Shown one piece after another: positions 7,802-14,746 of a DNA stretch of 16,464 bases (positions are counted from its first letter, which is position 1; each line of letters starts with the position of its first letter). The position numbers and the translations under genes were made by a program. The stretch lies in NCBI GenBank assembly GCA_025934595.1, contig JAICXU010000009.1, positions 1-16,464 of the forward strand. The letters run 5' to 3'. The notes beneath the pieces were generated by a model. It ran no database searches, was not told the DNA's origin, and saw nothing but the letters and a program-made list of their open reading frames with translations. This DNA is from Polyangiaceae bacterium (GTDB lineage Bacteria; Myxococcota_A; Polyangia; Polyangiales; Polyangiaceae).

Positions 7802-8959
7802 TTGGAATCCAATACGTCGCCGGCGCGGCTCCGCGCGATTCGAATCGGCATTGTCGTGGGGTGCGTCTTCTTGCTGGCGCTCGTGATCGCGATGCGGGTC
7901 TTCGCCGAGTCGCGCACGAACAAAGTCGCGCTCACGTCCGCACCGAAGCCGGTGACGGTCGTGAAGGCCAAGGAGGCGAAGTACCAGGCGATGCGATCGT
8001 ACGTCGGCACGTTCGCGCCGTGGGTCGAAGCGAAGGTGGGTCCCCAGCTCGTGTCCGCGTACGTCGACACCGTCCTCGTTCGGCCCGGCGCGGTGGTGAA
8101 ACGCGGAGACGTTCTCGCCACGCTCGACTGCAAAAGCTCGGGCGCAGCGGCGCAGGCCATATCCATGGAGGCGCGCGCGATCGACGCGAAGCAGCGCGCG
8201 CTTGCCGACGAAGCGGCCCGAACCCAAGGGCTTCTCGACGGCGGCTTCGTCTCGCCCAATGAAGCCGAGCAGAAGGTCGCACAGAGCGACGAGCAACGCG
8301 CGCAGCTCTTGGCCACTCAAGCGAAGCTCCTCGGCACCTCGCTCGAGGTCGCCGACTGCATCTTGCGCGCGCCATTCGACGGCGAGATCGGCGCGCGCTG
8401 GCTCGATCCAGGCGCGTTCGCTCATCCCGGCGAAGCGATCGTATCGGTCGTCGATCGATCGACGGTGCGATTCATCGCCGACGTCCCGGAGAGCGACTTC
8501 GCTGTCGTGAACCCGGGTCGCGAAGGCACCATCAACGTGTTTGCCACTGGCGCGGACGTTAGCGCGCGTGTCGCGCGACGTGCGCCGTCCGCCGATCCGT
8601 CGACGCGCACCGTGCACGCCGAGGTCGACATCGCCGATGCAAATCGAGCGATCCCGGTGAATACGACCGGTGAGCTGCGGCTCGCCGTCGGCGATCCCGT
8701 CCCTGCGATCGAGCTGCCGCTGGCGGCAACGACCATTCGCGGAAAAAAGGTGAGCGTGTTCGTCGTGGAAGGCGACACGGCGCGATCGAAATCTTTCGCA
8801 TACATCGGCGAATCCGGCGGCAGCGCGTTCGTCGATCCATCGCTCGGCGTGGGAACGCCGGTCGTCGTCGAAGGTCGTGCGCTGTTGTCGAGCGGCGATC
8901 GCGTCGCAGCCAAAGAGCAGGCCCCGGCCGTCGAATCGGCGGAGGCGAAAAAACCGTGA
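7802..8959 (+). CDS. HlyD/RND-type periplasmic adaptor (membrane fusion protein), 385 aa
   Basis: This is the periplasmic adaptor that links the RND permease to the TolC channel. An N-terminal membrane anchor (about 14-34) leads into the barrel-sandwich (lipoyl-like) half GPQLVSAYVDTVLVRPGAVV, where V-x-V-x-P-G-x-x-V is the family signature. A helical hairpin (about 120-180) and the second lipoyl half ILRAPFDGEIGARWLDPGAF follow. The beta-barrel and membrane-proximal domains come after that, and the C-terminal tail is rich in Ala, Glu and Lys. The start is a TTG at 7802; AAGGA about 10 nt upstream, inside the end of the tolC gene, can serve as ribosome site. The stop overlaps the RND start by 4 bp (GTGA), so translation of the two is probably coupled. 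Confidence 0.92.
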   Translation: MESNTSPARLRAIRIGIVVGCVFLLALVIAMRVFAESRTNKVALTSAPKPVTVVKAKEAKYQAMRSYVGTFAPWVEAKVGPQLVSAYVDTVLVRPGAVVKRGDVLATLDCKSSGAAAQAISMEARAIDAKQRALADEAARTQGLLDGGFVSPNEAEQKVAQSDEQRAQLLATQAKLLGTSLEVADCILRAPFDGEIGARWLDPGAFAHPGEAIVSVVDRSTVRFIADVPESDFAVVNPGREGTINVFATGADVSARVARRAPSADPSTRTVHAEVDIADANRAIPVNTTGELRLAVGDPVPAIELPLAATTIRGKKVSVFVVEGDTARSKSFAYIGESGGSAFVDPSLGVGTPVVVEGRALLSSGDRVAAKEQAPAVESAEAKKP

Positions 8960-11900
8960 CCGGACTGTCGCTCAAAAATCCGATCGCGATCCTCATGGTG
9001 TGCCTCGCGCTCGTCGTGTTTTCGATCGTGGTCACGCCGCGCATGGCGGTCGATACCTTTCCAGATCTCACACCTCCCGTCTTGGTCGTAGGCACTCTGG
9101 CGCCCGGTCTCGGCGCGAAAGACGTCGAGAAGACCCTCACGTGGCGCATCGAGAAATACGTCAGCGCCACGCCTGGCGTCGATCACGTGCAGAGCGTGTC
9201 GCGCAACAATTTGAGCATCGTCTACGTATGGATGAAGTGGGGCACCGACCTCAACGCGGCGCAGACTCTCGTGCAACAGCAGACGGCGTTTGCGATGGCG
9301 GCGGTTCCGAAGTCGCTCGGCGTCTTGCCGCCGTTCGTCTTGCAATACGATCCGTCGAACGCGCCCGTCGTCCAAGTCATCGTCAAAGGAGGCGGCCTGT
9401 CGGGACCGCAGCTCTACGACTACGCTCAAAATTTCATCGAGCCGGAGCTCGAGGGAATCCAAGGCGTCGCGAGCGCGTCGATCAACGGCGGCCGACAGCG
9501 CCAGATCAACATCATCGTCGATCCCTCGAAGGCGCAAGCTCGTGGCGTGACCTCGGAAGACGTGGCCGAGGCGGTGCATCGCGCCAATGCGCTTTTGCCC
9601 TCGGGCGAGCTCATCTCGCACAAGTTCGACGCGAACGTCTACACGAATGCCGTTCCGAAGCAGGTCGACGAAATCGGAGATGCTCCCGTCAAAGTGGTCG
9701 CCGGCAAGCCGGTGCTCGTGCGCGATGTCGCGGTCGTCGAAGACGGTGGATCGCCGCCGACGCAAGCCGTGTCGGTCGATGGCCAGAACGCGGTCTATCT
9801 GAACGTGCTCCGCATTCCGGGCGGCAACACGCTCGCCATCGTCGATTCGGTCAAGGCGAAGATCGCGCATCTCAAGTTGCCTCCCGGCGTGCAGGTCGTT
9901 CCCGTGTTCGACGCGTCGACCTTCGTGCGGAATGCGTATACCGGCCTCAAGCGTGAGGTCGTCCAAGCTCTCGTCCTCATCAGCATCGTCATCTTGCTCT
10001 TCTTGCAGAGCATCCGCGGCACGGTCATCGTGTCGGTCGCGATCCCGCTTTCGTTCGCCATTACTCTCATCGTCCTCGCCGTCACGGGCAACACCCTCAA
10101 CTCATTCACACTTGGAGGGTTGACGCTCGCGATGGGGCGGCTCGTCGACGACGCGGTCGTCGTCCTCGAGTCCATCCATCGCCATCAACGTATGGGGATG
10201 AGCACCTATGAGGCAGCCCTCAAAGGAACGAATGCCGTCGCGCTTCCCGTTCTCGCGTCGACGCTCACGACGATGGCCGTCCTCCTGCCCGTGCTGATGC
10301 TCGCCGGTCTCGCAAAAAGGCTCTTTTCCCCGCTCGCGCTCACCGTCGCGGTCGCCATGACGGCGTCGTATTTCGTCAGCATGTGCGTGACCCCCGTCGC
10401 GTGTCGCTACTTCCTCGGGCACGCCGAGCACACGGGCGTCTGGAAGAGAATCGAGTCGGCGATCGACCGGCTCGCGGAAGGATATTCGCGCGCGCTTCGT
10501 GTGGCGCTTCCCGCGCGTTGGGCGATCCTCGGTGCGTCGATCGCTCTCGTCGTCGGAAGCGGTTGGGCAGCGGCGCGCCTTCCGGCGACGTTTTTTCCCG
10601 AGATCGACGAATCGATGGAGCGCGTCTATGTGAGGCTCGCGCCGGGCACCTCGCTCGAGCAAGCCACGCGACAGATCAATGCGATGGGGAAGACGGTGGC
10701 CGACAAGCTTCCGCCGGGAAATGTCGAGCTCGTTCTCACGAACGTGGGATCGCCGCAAAATGCACGAAGCGCGATGACGAGCCCCAACTGGGGTCCCCAT
10801 ATGGGATTCATCCGCCTGCAGCTGAAGGATCCCGAGCATCGGAAGCTGTCGCAGCAAGAGCTCGCGGACATGACGCGAAAGATCTTGAACGACAATTATC
10901 CCGGAACGGATTTTCTGCAGTGGCCGGGAGGTCTCGTCGCGAGCGTGTTCGCGAACGGATACTTCGCGCCGATCGTGATCGAGGTACGCGGTGACAACCT
11001 CGCCGAGCTCTCCGAGCAGGCCAATGCCGTCGCCGACGTCTCTCGAAGCGTGGCCGGCGTGCGTGACGTCGAGAGCATGCTCGAGATGGATTACCCGGAA
11101 ATTCGCGTCGATACCGATCGCACGAAGGCCGGCATGGTAGGTGTGTCGGCACGAGCCGCCGCGCAAACGACGCTCGACGCGACGCTCGGCAACATCAACA
11201 CGCCGAGCGTGTGGATCGATCCGAACAACGGCCAATCCTACTATGTGGTCACGAACTACGACCGCGGACGCATCAGCGATGCGACCTCGCTCGCGCAGCT
11301 CCCCGTTCGCATCGAAGGCGGGCGACAGGTCGAGCTCGGGACGTACGCAGACGTCCATCGTTCCGTCGGACCCATCGCGATCGAACGAAATCAGCTCGAG
11401 CGCGCCGCGCACGTCGAGATGCAAGTGGAAGGGCGAGACATCGGTACCGTGGCCGCAGATCTCGAACGCGCGTTGAAGAAGGATCCCCGCACGAGCGGAC
11501 TCAAGACGTCGTTCGTGGGCCAAGTGGATCTCATGCGCACGACCTTCTCGGGTCTCGGCCTCGCGCTCGGCCTCGCCGTCATGGTGGTCTTCATGATCAT
11601 GGCCTCACAGTTCAAATCGTTGCGATTGCCGCTCATCATGCTTTTCACGATTCCGGTATCGCTCTTCGGAATCGTGACGGCCCTCATGATGGCAGGGCAG
11701 GGGTTTTCCATTACCGCGCTCATGGGTGTTCTCATGGTCGTAGGTATTGCGGTCTCGAACGGCATCTTGCTCGTCGACGACGCCAACGTCCGCTACGCAG
11801 CCGGTGCAGACAAAACGGATGCGATCGTGGCCGCGGCTCGCTCGCGCTTCGTGCCCATCATGATGACGAGCCTCGCGACCGTGATTGGTCTCATCCCGAC

Positions 11901-12081
11901 GGCGATGGCGCTCGAATCCGGCTCCGAGGCGAATCAGCCGCTGGCGCTCGCCGTCGTAGGTGGTCTCACGTCGTCTACGCTCCTCTCCCTGTTCCTCGTG
12001 CCCGTCATGTTCGTGATGTTGGCGCGACCGACATCCCTTCCCGAGTCGGAGATGGCAATTCTCAAGGAGCTTCCCACATGA
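8956..12081 (+). CDS. RND-family efflux permease, 1041 aa
   Basis: This is an inner-membrane proton-driven pump of the AcrB/HAE1 type. The family layout is complete: a first helix (about 10-27), a large periplasmic loop, helices 2-6 (about 335-480), a second loop, and helices 8-12 to the end. The proton relay pair is present as Asp398-Asp399 in the fourth helix (LAMGRLVDDAVVVLES), which fits HAE-type drug/solvent exporters better than the heavy-metal CzcA/CusA branch. The tenth helix reads GIAVSNGILLVDD, with Ser934 where AcrB has the relay Lys940; other RND branches also lack this Lys. The start is a GTG overlapping the adaptor stop, so it is the third gene of the operon. The substrate cannot be read from sequence. 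Confidence 0.96.
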   Translation: MTGLSLKNPIAILMVCLALVVFSIVVTPRMAVDTFPDLTPPVLVVGTLAPGLGAKDVEKTLTWRIEKYVSATPGVDHVQSVSRNNLSIVYVWMKWGTDLNAAQTLVQQQTAFAMAAVPKSLGVLPPFVLQYDPSNAPVVQVIVKGGGLSGPQLYDYAQNFIEPELEGIQGVASASINGGRQRQINIIVDPSKAQARGVTSEDVAEAVHRANALLPSGELISHKFDANVYTNAVPKQVDEIGDAPVKVVAGKPVLVRDVAVVEDGGSPPTQAVSVDGQNAVYLNVLRIPGGNTLAIVDSVKAKIAHLKLPPGVQVVPVFDASTFVRNAYTGLKREVVQALVLISIVILLFLQSIRGTVIVSVAIPLSFAITLIVLAVTGNTLNSFTLGGLTLAMGRLVDDAVVVLESIHRHQRMGMSTYEAALKGTNAVALPVLASTLTTMAVLLPVLMLAGLAKRLFSPLALTVAVAMTASYFVSMCVTPVACRYFLGHAEHTGVWKRIESAIDRLAEGYSRALRVALPARWAILGASIALVVGSGWAAARLPATFFPEIDESMERVYVRLAPGTSLEQATRQINAMGKTVADKLPPGNVELVLTNVGSPQNARSAMTSPNWGPHMGFIRLQLKDPEHRKLSQQELADMTRKILNDNYPGTDFLQWPGGLVASVFANGYFAPIVIEVRGDNLAELSEQANAVADVSRSVAGVRDVESMLEMDYPEIRVDTDRTKAGMVGVSARAAAQTTLDATLGNINTPSVWIDPNNGQSYYVVTNYDRGRISDATSLAQLPVRIEGGRQVELGTYADVHRSVGPIAIERNQLERAAHVEMQVEGRDIGTVAADLERALKKDPRTSGLKTSFVGQVDLMRTTFSGLGLALGLAVMVVFMIMASQFKSLRLPLIMLFTIPVSLFGIVTALMMAGQGFSITALMGVLMVVGIAVSNGILLVDDANVRYAAGADKTDAIVAAARSRFVPIMMTSLATVIGLIPTAMALESGSEANQPLALAVVGGLTSSTLLSLFLVPVMFVMLARPTSLPESEMAILKELPT

Positions 12082-12110
12082 ATCGCGAGGTCTAACAAGC
12101 GCGATACATG

Positions 12111-12149
12111 GTCGGAAGTTCTCCGAGCGTGACTCGGAGGATTTCCGAC
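12111..12149. promoter_or_regulatory. Second copy of the tandem-dyad enhancer, after the RND gene
   Basis: Two perfect inverted repeats TCGGA-N5-TCCGA lie at 12112-12126 and 12134-12148, with centres 22 bp apart. The element is 39 bp, the same length as the one at 6234-6272, and identical to it at roughly 28 positions, chiefly the dyad bases. It is centred about 94 bp upstream of the -12 GC of the sigma-54-like promoter at 12211-12227. As a whole it is also a near-perfect palindrome (GTCGGAA, then CTCCGAG, paired with CTCGGAG and TTCCGAC), so the transcript could fold into a strong hairpin 30 nt after the RND stop. It may therefore also help terminate the efflux operon, though no T-run follows. 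Confidence 0.72.
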
Positions 12150-12210
12150 TCCTTCTCGGCGCGCGCGACGAATGTCCGCCAAATCGCGCCTGCGAAGCCG
12201 CCGCGAGCTA

Positions 12211-12227
12211 CGGCGCGCACATTGCTT
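12211..12227 (+). promoter_or_regulatory. Sigma-54 promoter of the DUF4156-like lipoprotein gene
   Basis: The sequence CGGCGCG-N4-TTGCTT matches the sigma-54 consensus at ten of twelve positions; the -12 half is perfect and the GG/GC spacing is correct. Predicted transcription starts near 12237, two bases before the ATG at 12239. The tandem enhancer lies upstream at 12111-12149. Confidence 0.62.
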
Positions 12228-12238
12228 CGATCGTCACC

Positions 12239-12598
12239 ATGAGCTCGATCGAATCGAAACGAAGGCGAGCACGCCGCGCGCGAGGGGTCGAGTCCGTTCG
12301 CTTCGTCGCGCTCGTCTGCGCCATGGCGGGTTGTGCCGGCGAATCCGCGAAGATCGTCTCCGCTTCCGACGTCGCGAGCTGCAAGCCGCTCGGCGAGGTG
12401 ACGGCGGATGTCGCTCCCCAGGCTGGGCCGGACGATCGCGCGGCCGCATTGCAAAGCGCGGCCACGGAAAAAGGAGCTACGGACGTCGTCTCCGAAGGGG
12501 ACGCGACATCGAACCGCGTGCAAGGGCAAGCCTACGACTGCGGGTACGATCGCAACGGGAAGGCACCCTCGAGGTCGGAGCAGCGTTCGGGGTTCTGA
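12239..12598 (+). CDS. DUF4156-like envelope lipoprotein, 119 aa
   Basis: The signal has a long basic n-region (KRRRARRARG), a hydrophobic stretch and a lipobox MAGC, with the lipidated Cys at about residue 32. The mature part follows the pattern of DUF4156 proteins such as E. coli YjeI: a KIVSASDVASCKPLGEVTA opening, a middle helix DDRAAALQSAATEKGATDVV, and a closing VQGQAYDCGY. The two Cys of the mature part could form the disulfide of this fold. The assignment is from pattern memory and the biochemical role of the family is unknown. The ATG at 12239 is the only in-frame start that gives a signal peptide, and it has no Shine-Dalgarno. It is preceded by its own sigma-54 promoter and tandem enhancer, which suggests co-regulation with the RND pump. 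The minus-strand ORF across it looks like a shadow. Confidence 0.72.
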   Translation: MSSIESKRRRARRARGVESVRFVALVCAMAGCAGESAKIVSASDVASCKPLGEVTADVAPQAGPDDRAAALQSAATEKGATDVVSEGDATSNRVQGQAYDCGYDRNGKAPSRSEQRSGF

Positions 12599-12644
12599 CA
12601 ACGACGGGTGATCGAAGACGGCGCTATGCTGCTCACGAAACGTT

Positions 12645-12650
12645 AGGAGT
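12645..12650 (+). promoter_or_regulatory. Ribosome binding site of the cysteine-rich lipoprotein
   Basis: AGGAGT sits 6 nt before the ATG at 12657. This clear Shine-Dalgarno contrasts with the lack of one at the sigma-54-preceded starts in this window. Confidence 0.6.
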
Positions 12651-12656
12651 GTTCTG

Positions 12657-12956
12657 ATGAAAAAGGGTCAATCTGTTTTCGCCCTCATGGCCTTTTTCGC
12701 GATGGGTGTTCTCGCGTGCGGATCCTCTGGAAATTCCGTGGGATCGCCGCTCGCCTCGGGCGCGTCCGCGACCTGTCGCCAAGCCTGCATCGATCACGCG
12801 ACGCCGGACTGCACGACGAGATGCGAGAGCTCTTGCTACGGCGTTTGCGACGGAAACATGTCCGCGAACAATTTCCCGTACGTCGATCGCATCTCGTGCA
12901 ACGGCAACGATGTCACCTTTTATGAAGGCGGCTCGCAGGTGACGTGCACACCGTGA
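12657..12956 (+). CDS. Small cysteine-rich lipoprotein, 99 aa
   Basis: The start is well supported by a Shine-Dalgarno and a Met-Lys-Lys signal. The lipobox is VLAC, with the lipidated Cys at about residue 21. After a Gly/Ser-rich linker the mature domain holds eight more Cys in about 60 residues (C-x3-C, C-x3-C, C-x3-C and two C-terminal Cys), an even number fitting four disulfides in a small periplasmic or surface domain. I do not recognise a family or function. It lies 58 bp after the DUF4156-like gene on the same strand and could share its transcript, but the intervening sequence has room for its own promoter. Confidence 0.72.
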   Translation: MKKGQSVFALMAFFAMGVLACGSSGNSVGSPLASGASATCRQACIDHATPDCTTRCESSCYGVCDGNMSANNFPYVDRISCNGNDVTFYEGGSQVTCTP

Positions 12957-12968
12957 CGGGTCGAATGC

Positions 12969-13009
12969 CGCTCTGCGTTACTACCTAAGGCGTATCGACA
13001 GGCAGAGCG
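12969..13009. terminator. Inverted repeat after the cysteine-rich lipoprotein gene
   Basis: CGCTCTGC (12969-12976) and GCAGAGCG (13002-13009) form an 8-bp stem with a 25-nt loop, 13 bp past the lipoprotein stop. No T-run follows. It could be a weak terminator or an operator. Confidence 0.3.
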
Positions 13010-13035
13010 CACCGTTCGTATGCTCCTCATCGTCC

Positions 13036-13293
13036 ATGGGAGCCGTCGTTCATTCGCGCGCGCGCACGTCCAGTCGATCCGAGCCCGCGCTTCCACGGGT
13101 TCTTCGGCATATCGAAATCGGCGCGTGGGTCCTCACGATCGCCGGCGCGGTCGCGGGAATGATTTCGGTCTACACGCATTTCGGTGCGCAAGCCGGAGAG
13201 CCGGCGAATGTTCTCTCGCTCGCGGTCGCACTTGCCGTGATTCCGTACGTGCTCGCGCGCGCGATCGCTTCGCTTCGCCGATCCCTACACTGA
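13036..13293 (+). CDS. Small two-helix membrane protein, 85 aa
   Basis: This is a short conserved-looking hypothetical protein. After a basic N-terminal stretch there are two membrane helices, about residues 27-46 (IGAWVLTIAGAVAGMISVYT) and 60-80, joined by a short polar loop. It ends in a basic segment RAIASLRRSLH, so both ends are probably cytoplasmic. The pattern VIPYVLARAI in the second helix occurs in many small bacterial inner-membrane proteins of unknown role. No Shine-Dalgarno is evident and the start is uncertain. It is convergent with zwf, with only 26 bp between the stop codons. Confidence 0.55.
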   Translation: MGAVVHSRARTSSRSEPALPRVLRHIEIGAWVLTIAGAVAGMISVYTHFGAQAGEPANVLSLAVALAVIPYVLARAIASLRRSLH

Positions 13294-13312
13294 TCCGATC
13301 GGCATGCGGATC
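13292..13312. terminator. Inverted repeat between convergent genes
   Basis: GATCCG (13292-13297) and CGGATC (13307-13312) flank a 9-nt loop, filling the 26-bp gap between the small membrane protein and zwf. It could act in both directions, but there is no T-run on either side. Confidence 0.3.
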
Positions 13313-13319
13313 TAGAGGT

Positions 13320-14708
13320 CTAAGTCTCGGTGTTCCAACCGCCGACGTCGGCGACGAGCTTGTCGGCTTGGGGTGGTCCCCATGTGCCGGGCTCGTATTC
13401 GAACATCGGCGAGGGGCCGTGGATGACGGGATCGACGATCGCCCACGCTGCTTCGACGACGTCTTGTCGCGCGAAGAGCGTGGCGTCGCCCATCATCGCA
13501 TCGCCGAGGAGGCGCTCGTAATCGCCCATGCGCGACGGATCCGATTTCGAGTCCTTCTGCTCGACGACCGAGAGCTCGACGGGCTGACCCGCCATGCCTT
13601 CACCGGGGCGCTTCGCGCGCGCGCCGATCGTGATCGCGACGGTGGGGGCGAGACGAAAGCGAACGATGTTGCCCATCGACGGCGTGGGCTCGCTGAAGAC
13701 GACCTGCGGCGGATTTTTGAGCTCGACGACGACCTCGGTGAGCGTCTTTTTCATGCTCTTTCCCGCGCGCACGTAGAACGGGACGCCCTCCCATCGCCAT
13801 GAATCGACGAAGAGTCGCAGGGCGGCGTAGGTCGCCATGTACGAATCTTTCGAGACGCCGGGCTCGTCGCGGTATCCGCGAAATTGTCCGCGCACCATGT
13901 TGTCGTTCGAGAGAGGGCGCACGTTGCGGAGCACCTTCGCCTGCTCGTCGCGGATCGCCTCACCGTACGTCGAGGACGGCGCTTCCATCGCGAGGTAGCT
14001 CACGATCTGCAGCAAGTGATTTTGGATGACGTCGCGGATGACGCCGGTCTCCTCGTAGAATTTGCCGCGACCTTTCACGCCGAAGCTTTCCGCCATCAAG
14101 ATCTGCACGTTCTCGACGTAGTGACGATTCCAAATCGGCTCGAGGAACGCGTTCGCGAAACGGAAATACAAAATATTTTGCACCGGCTCTTTGCCGAGGA
14201 AGTGATCGATGCGAAAGATGGAATCCTCGGGAAAAACCGAGTGAATCACGTCGTTCAATTGGCGGGCCGACGTGAGGTCGCGGCCGAACGGCTTCTCGAC
14301 GATGACGCGAGCGTTCTTCGACGCGCCGCATTTCGAGAGCTGCTCGACGACGGTCGCGAACATGCTCGGCGGGATCGCCAGATAATGCGCGGGGCATTGC
14401 GCGTTTTTCAGCTCCGCTTTCATCGCCGCGAACGTGGCGGGATCACCGTAATCGCCGTCGACGTAGCGAAGGTTTTCGCAAAGCTTCGGAAATGCTTCGG
14501 GGTCGAGCCCGCCGTACTCGGTGACGCTCGCTTTCGCGCGCTCGATCAATTGGTCGCGATTCCAGCCGGATTTCGCGACGCCGACGACGGGCATATCGAG
14601 CCGGCCGCGCTTCGTGAGCGCTTGGAGCGCGGGAAAAATCTTTTTGTACGCGAGGTCTCCGGTCGCGCCGAAGAACACGAATGCATCGCTCTTTCGCTTT
14701 TCGCTCAT
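13320..14708 (-). CDS. zwf: Glucose-6-phosphate 1-dehydrogenase, 462 aa
   Basis: This enzyme oxidises glucose-6-phosphate to 6-phosphogluconolactone with reduction of NADP+ (or NAD+), the entry step of the oxidative pentose phosphate pathway in the cytoplasm. The N-terminal coenzyme motif is FGATGDLAYKKIFPAL (13-28), VEKPFGRD lies at 137-144, and the substrate site signature RIDHFLGKE is at 166-174 (Lys173). The motif RDVIQNHLLQ holds the catalytic His231. The length is slightly below the common 480-500 residues, with the C-terminal domain complete up to a normal-looking end. The ATG at 14708 begins 38 bp after the egtD stop on the same strand, with only a poor Shine-Dalgarno, so co-transcription with egtBD is likely. 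No 6-phosphogluconolactonase or opcA gene is next to it. Confidence 0.97.
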   Translation of the reverse strand: MSEKRKSDAFVFFGATGDLAYKKIFPALQALTKRGRLDMPVVGVAKSGWNRDQLIERAKASVTEYGGLDPEAFPKLCENLRYVDGDYGDPATFAAMKAELKNAQCPAHYLAIPPSMFATVVEQLSKCGASKNARVIVEKPFGRDLTSARQLNDVIHSVFPEDSIFRIDHFLGKEPVQNILYFRFANAFLEPIWNRHYVENVQILMAESFGVKGRGKFYEETGVIRDVIQNHLLQIVSYLAMEAPSSTYGEAIRDEQAKVLRNVRPLSNDNMVRGQFRGYRDEPGVSKDSYMATYAALRLFVDSWRWEGVPFYVRAGKSMKKTLTEVVVELKNPPQVVFSEPTPSMGNIVRFRLAPTVAITIGARAKRPGEGMAGQPVELSVVEQKDSKSDPSRMGDYERLLGDAMMGDATLFARQDVVEAAWAIVDPVIHGPSPMFEYEPGTWGPPQADKLVADVGGWNTET

Positions 14709-14746
14709 CGTGAGACGAACGTATCAAATTACGCTGCCGCGATCGG

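Noticed and set aside
8422..9966. Minus-strand ORF of 514 codons
   Set aside because: Antisense to the adaptor and RND genes; no recognisable domain and biased composition.
10102..11523. Minus-strand ORF of 473 codons
   Set aside because: Antisense to the RND gene; Arg/His/Asp-rich shadow.
12092..12601. Minus-strand ORF of 169 codons
   Set aside because: It covers the enhancer, sigma-54 promoter and DUF4156-like gene, has no signal or domain, and its composition is typical of a shadow.
13020..13802. Plus-strand ORF of 260 codons
   Set aside because: Mostly antisense to zwf, and it overlaps the small membrane protein in another frame.
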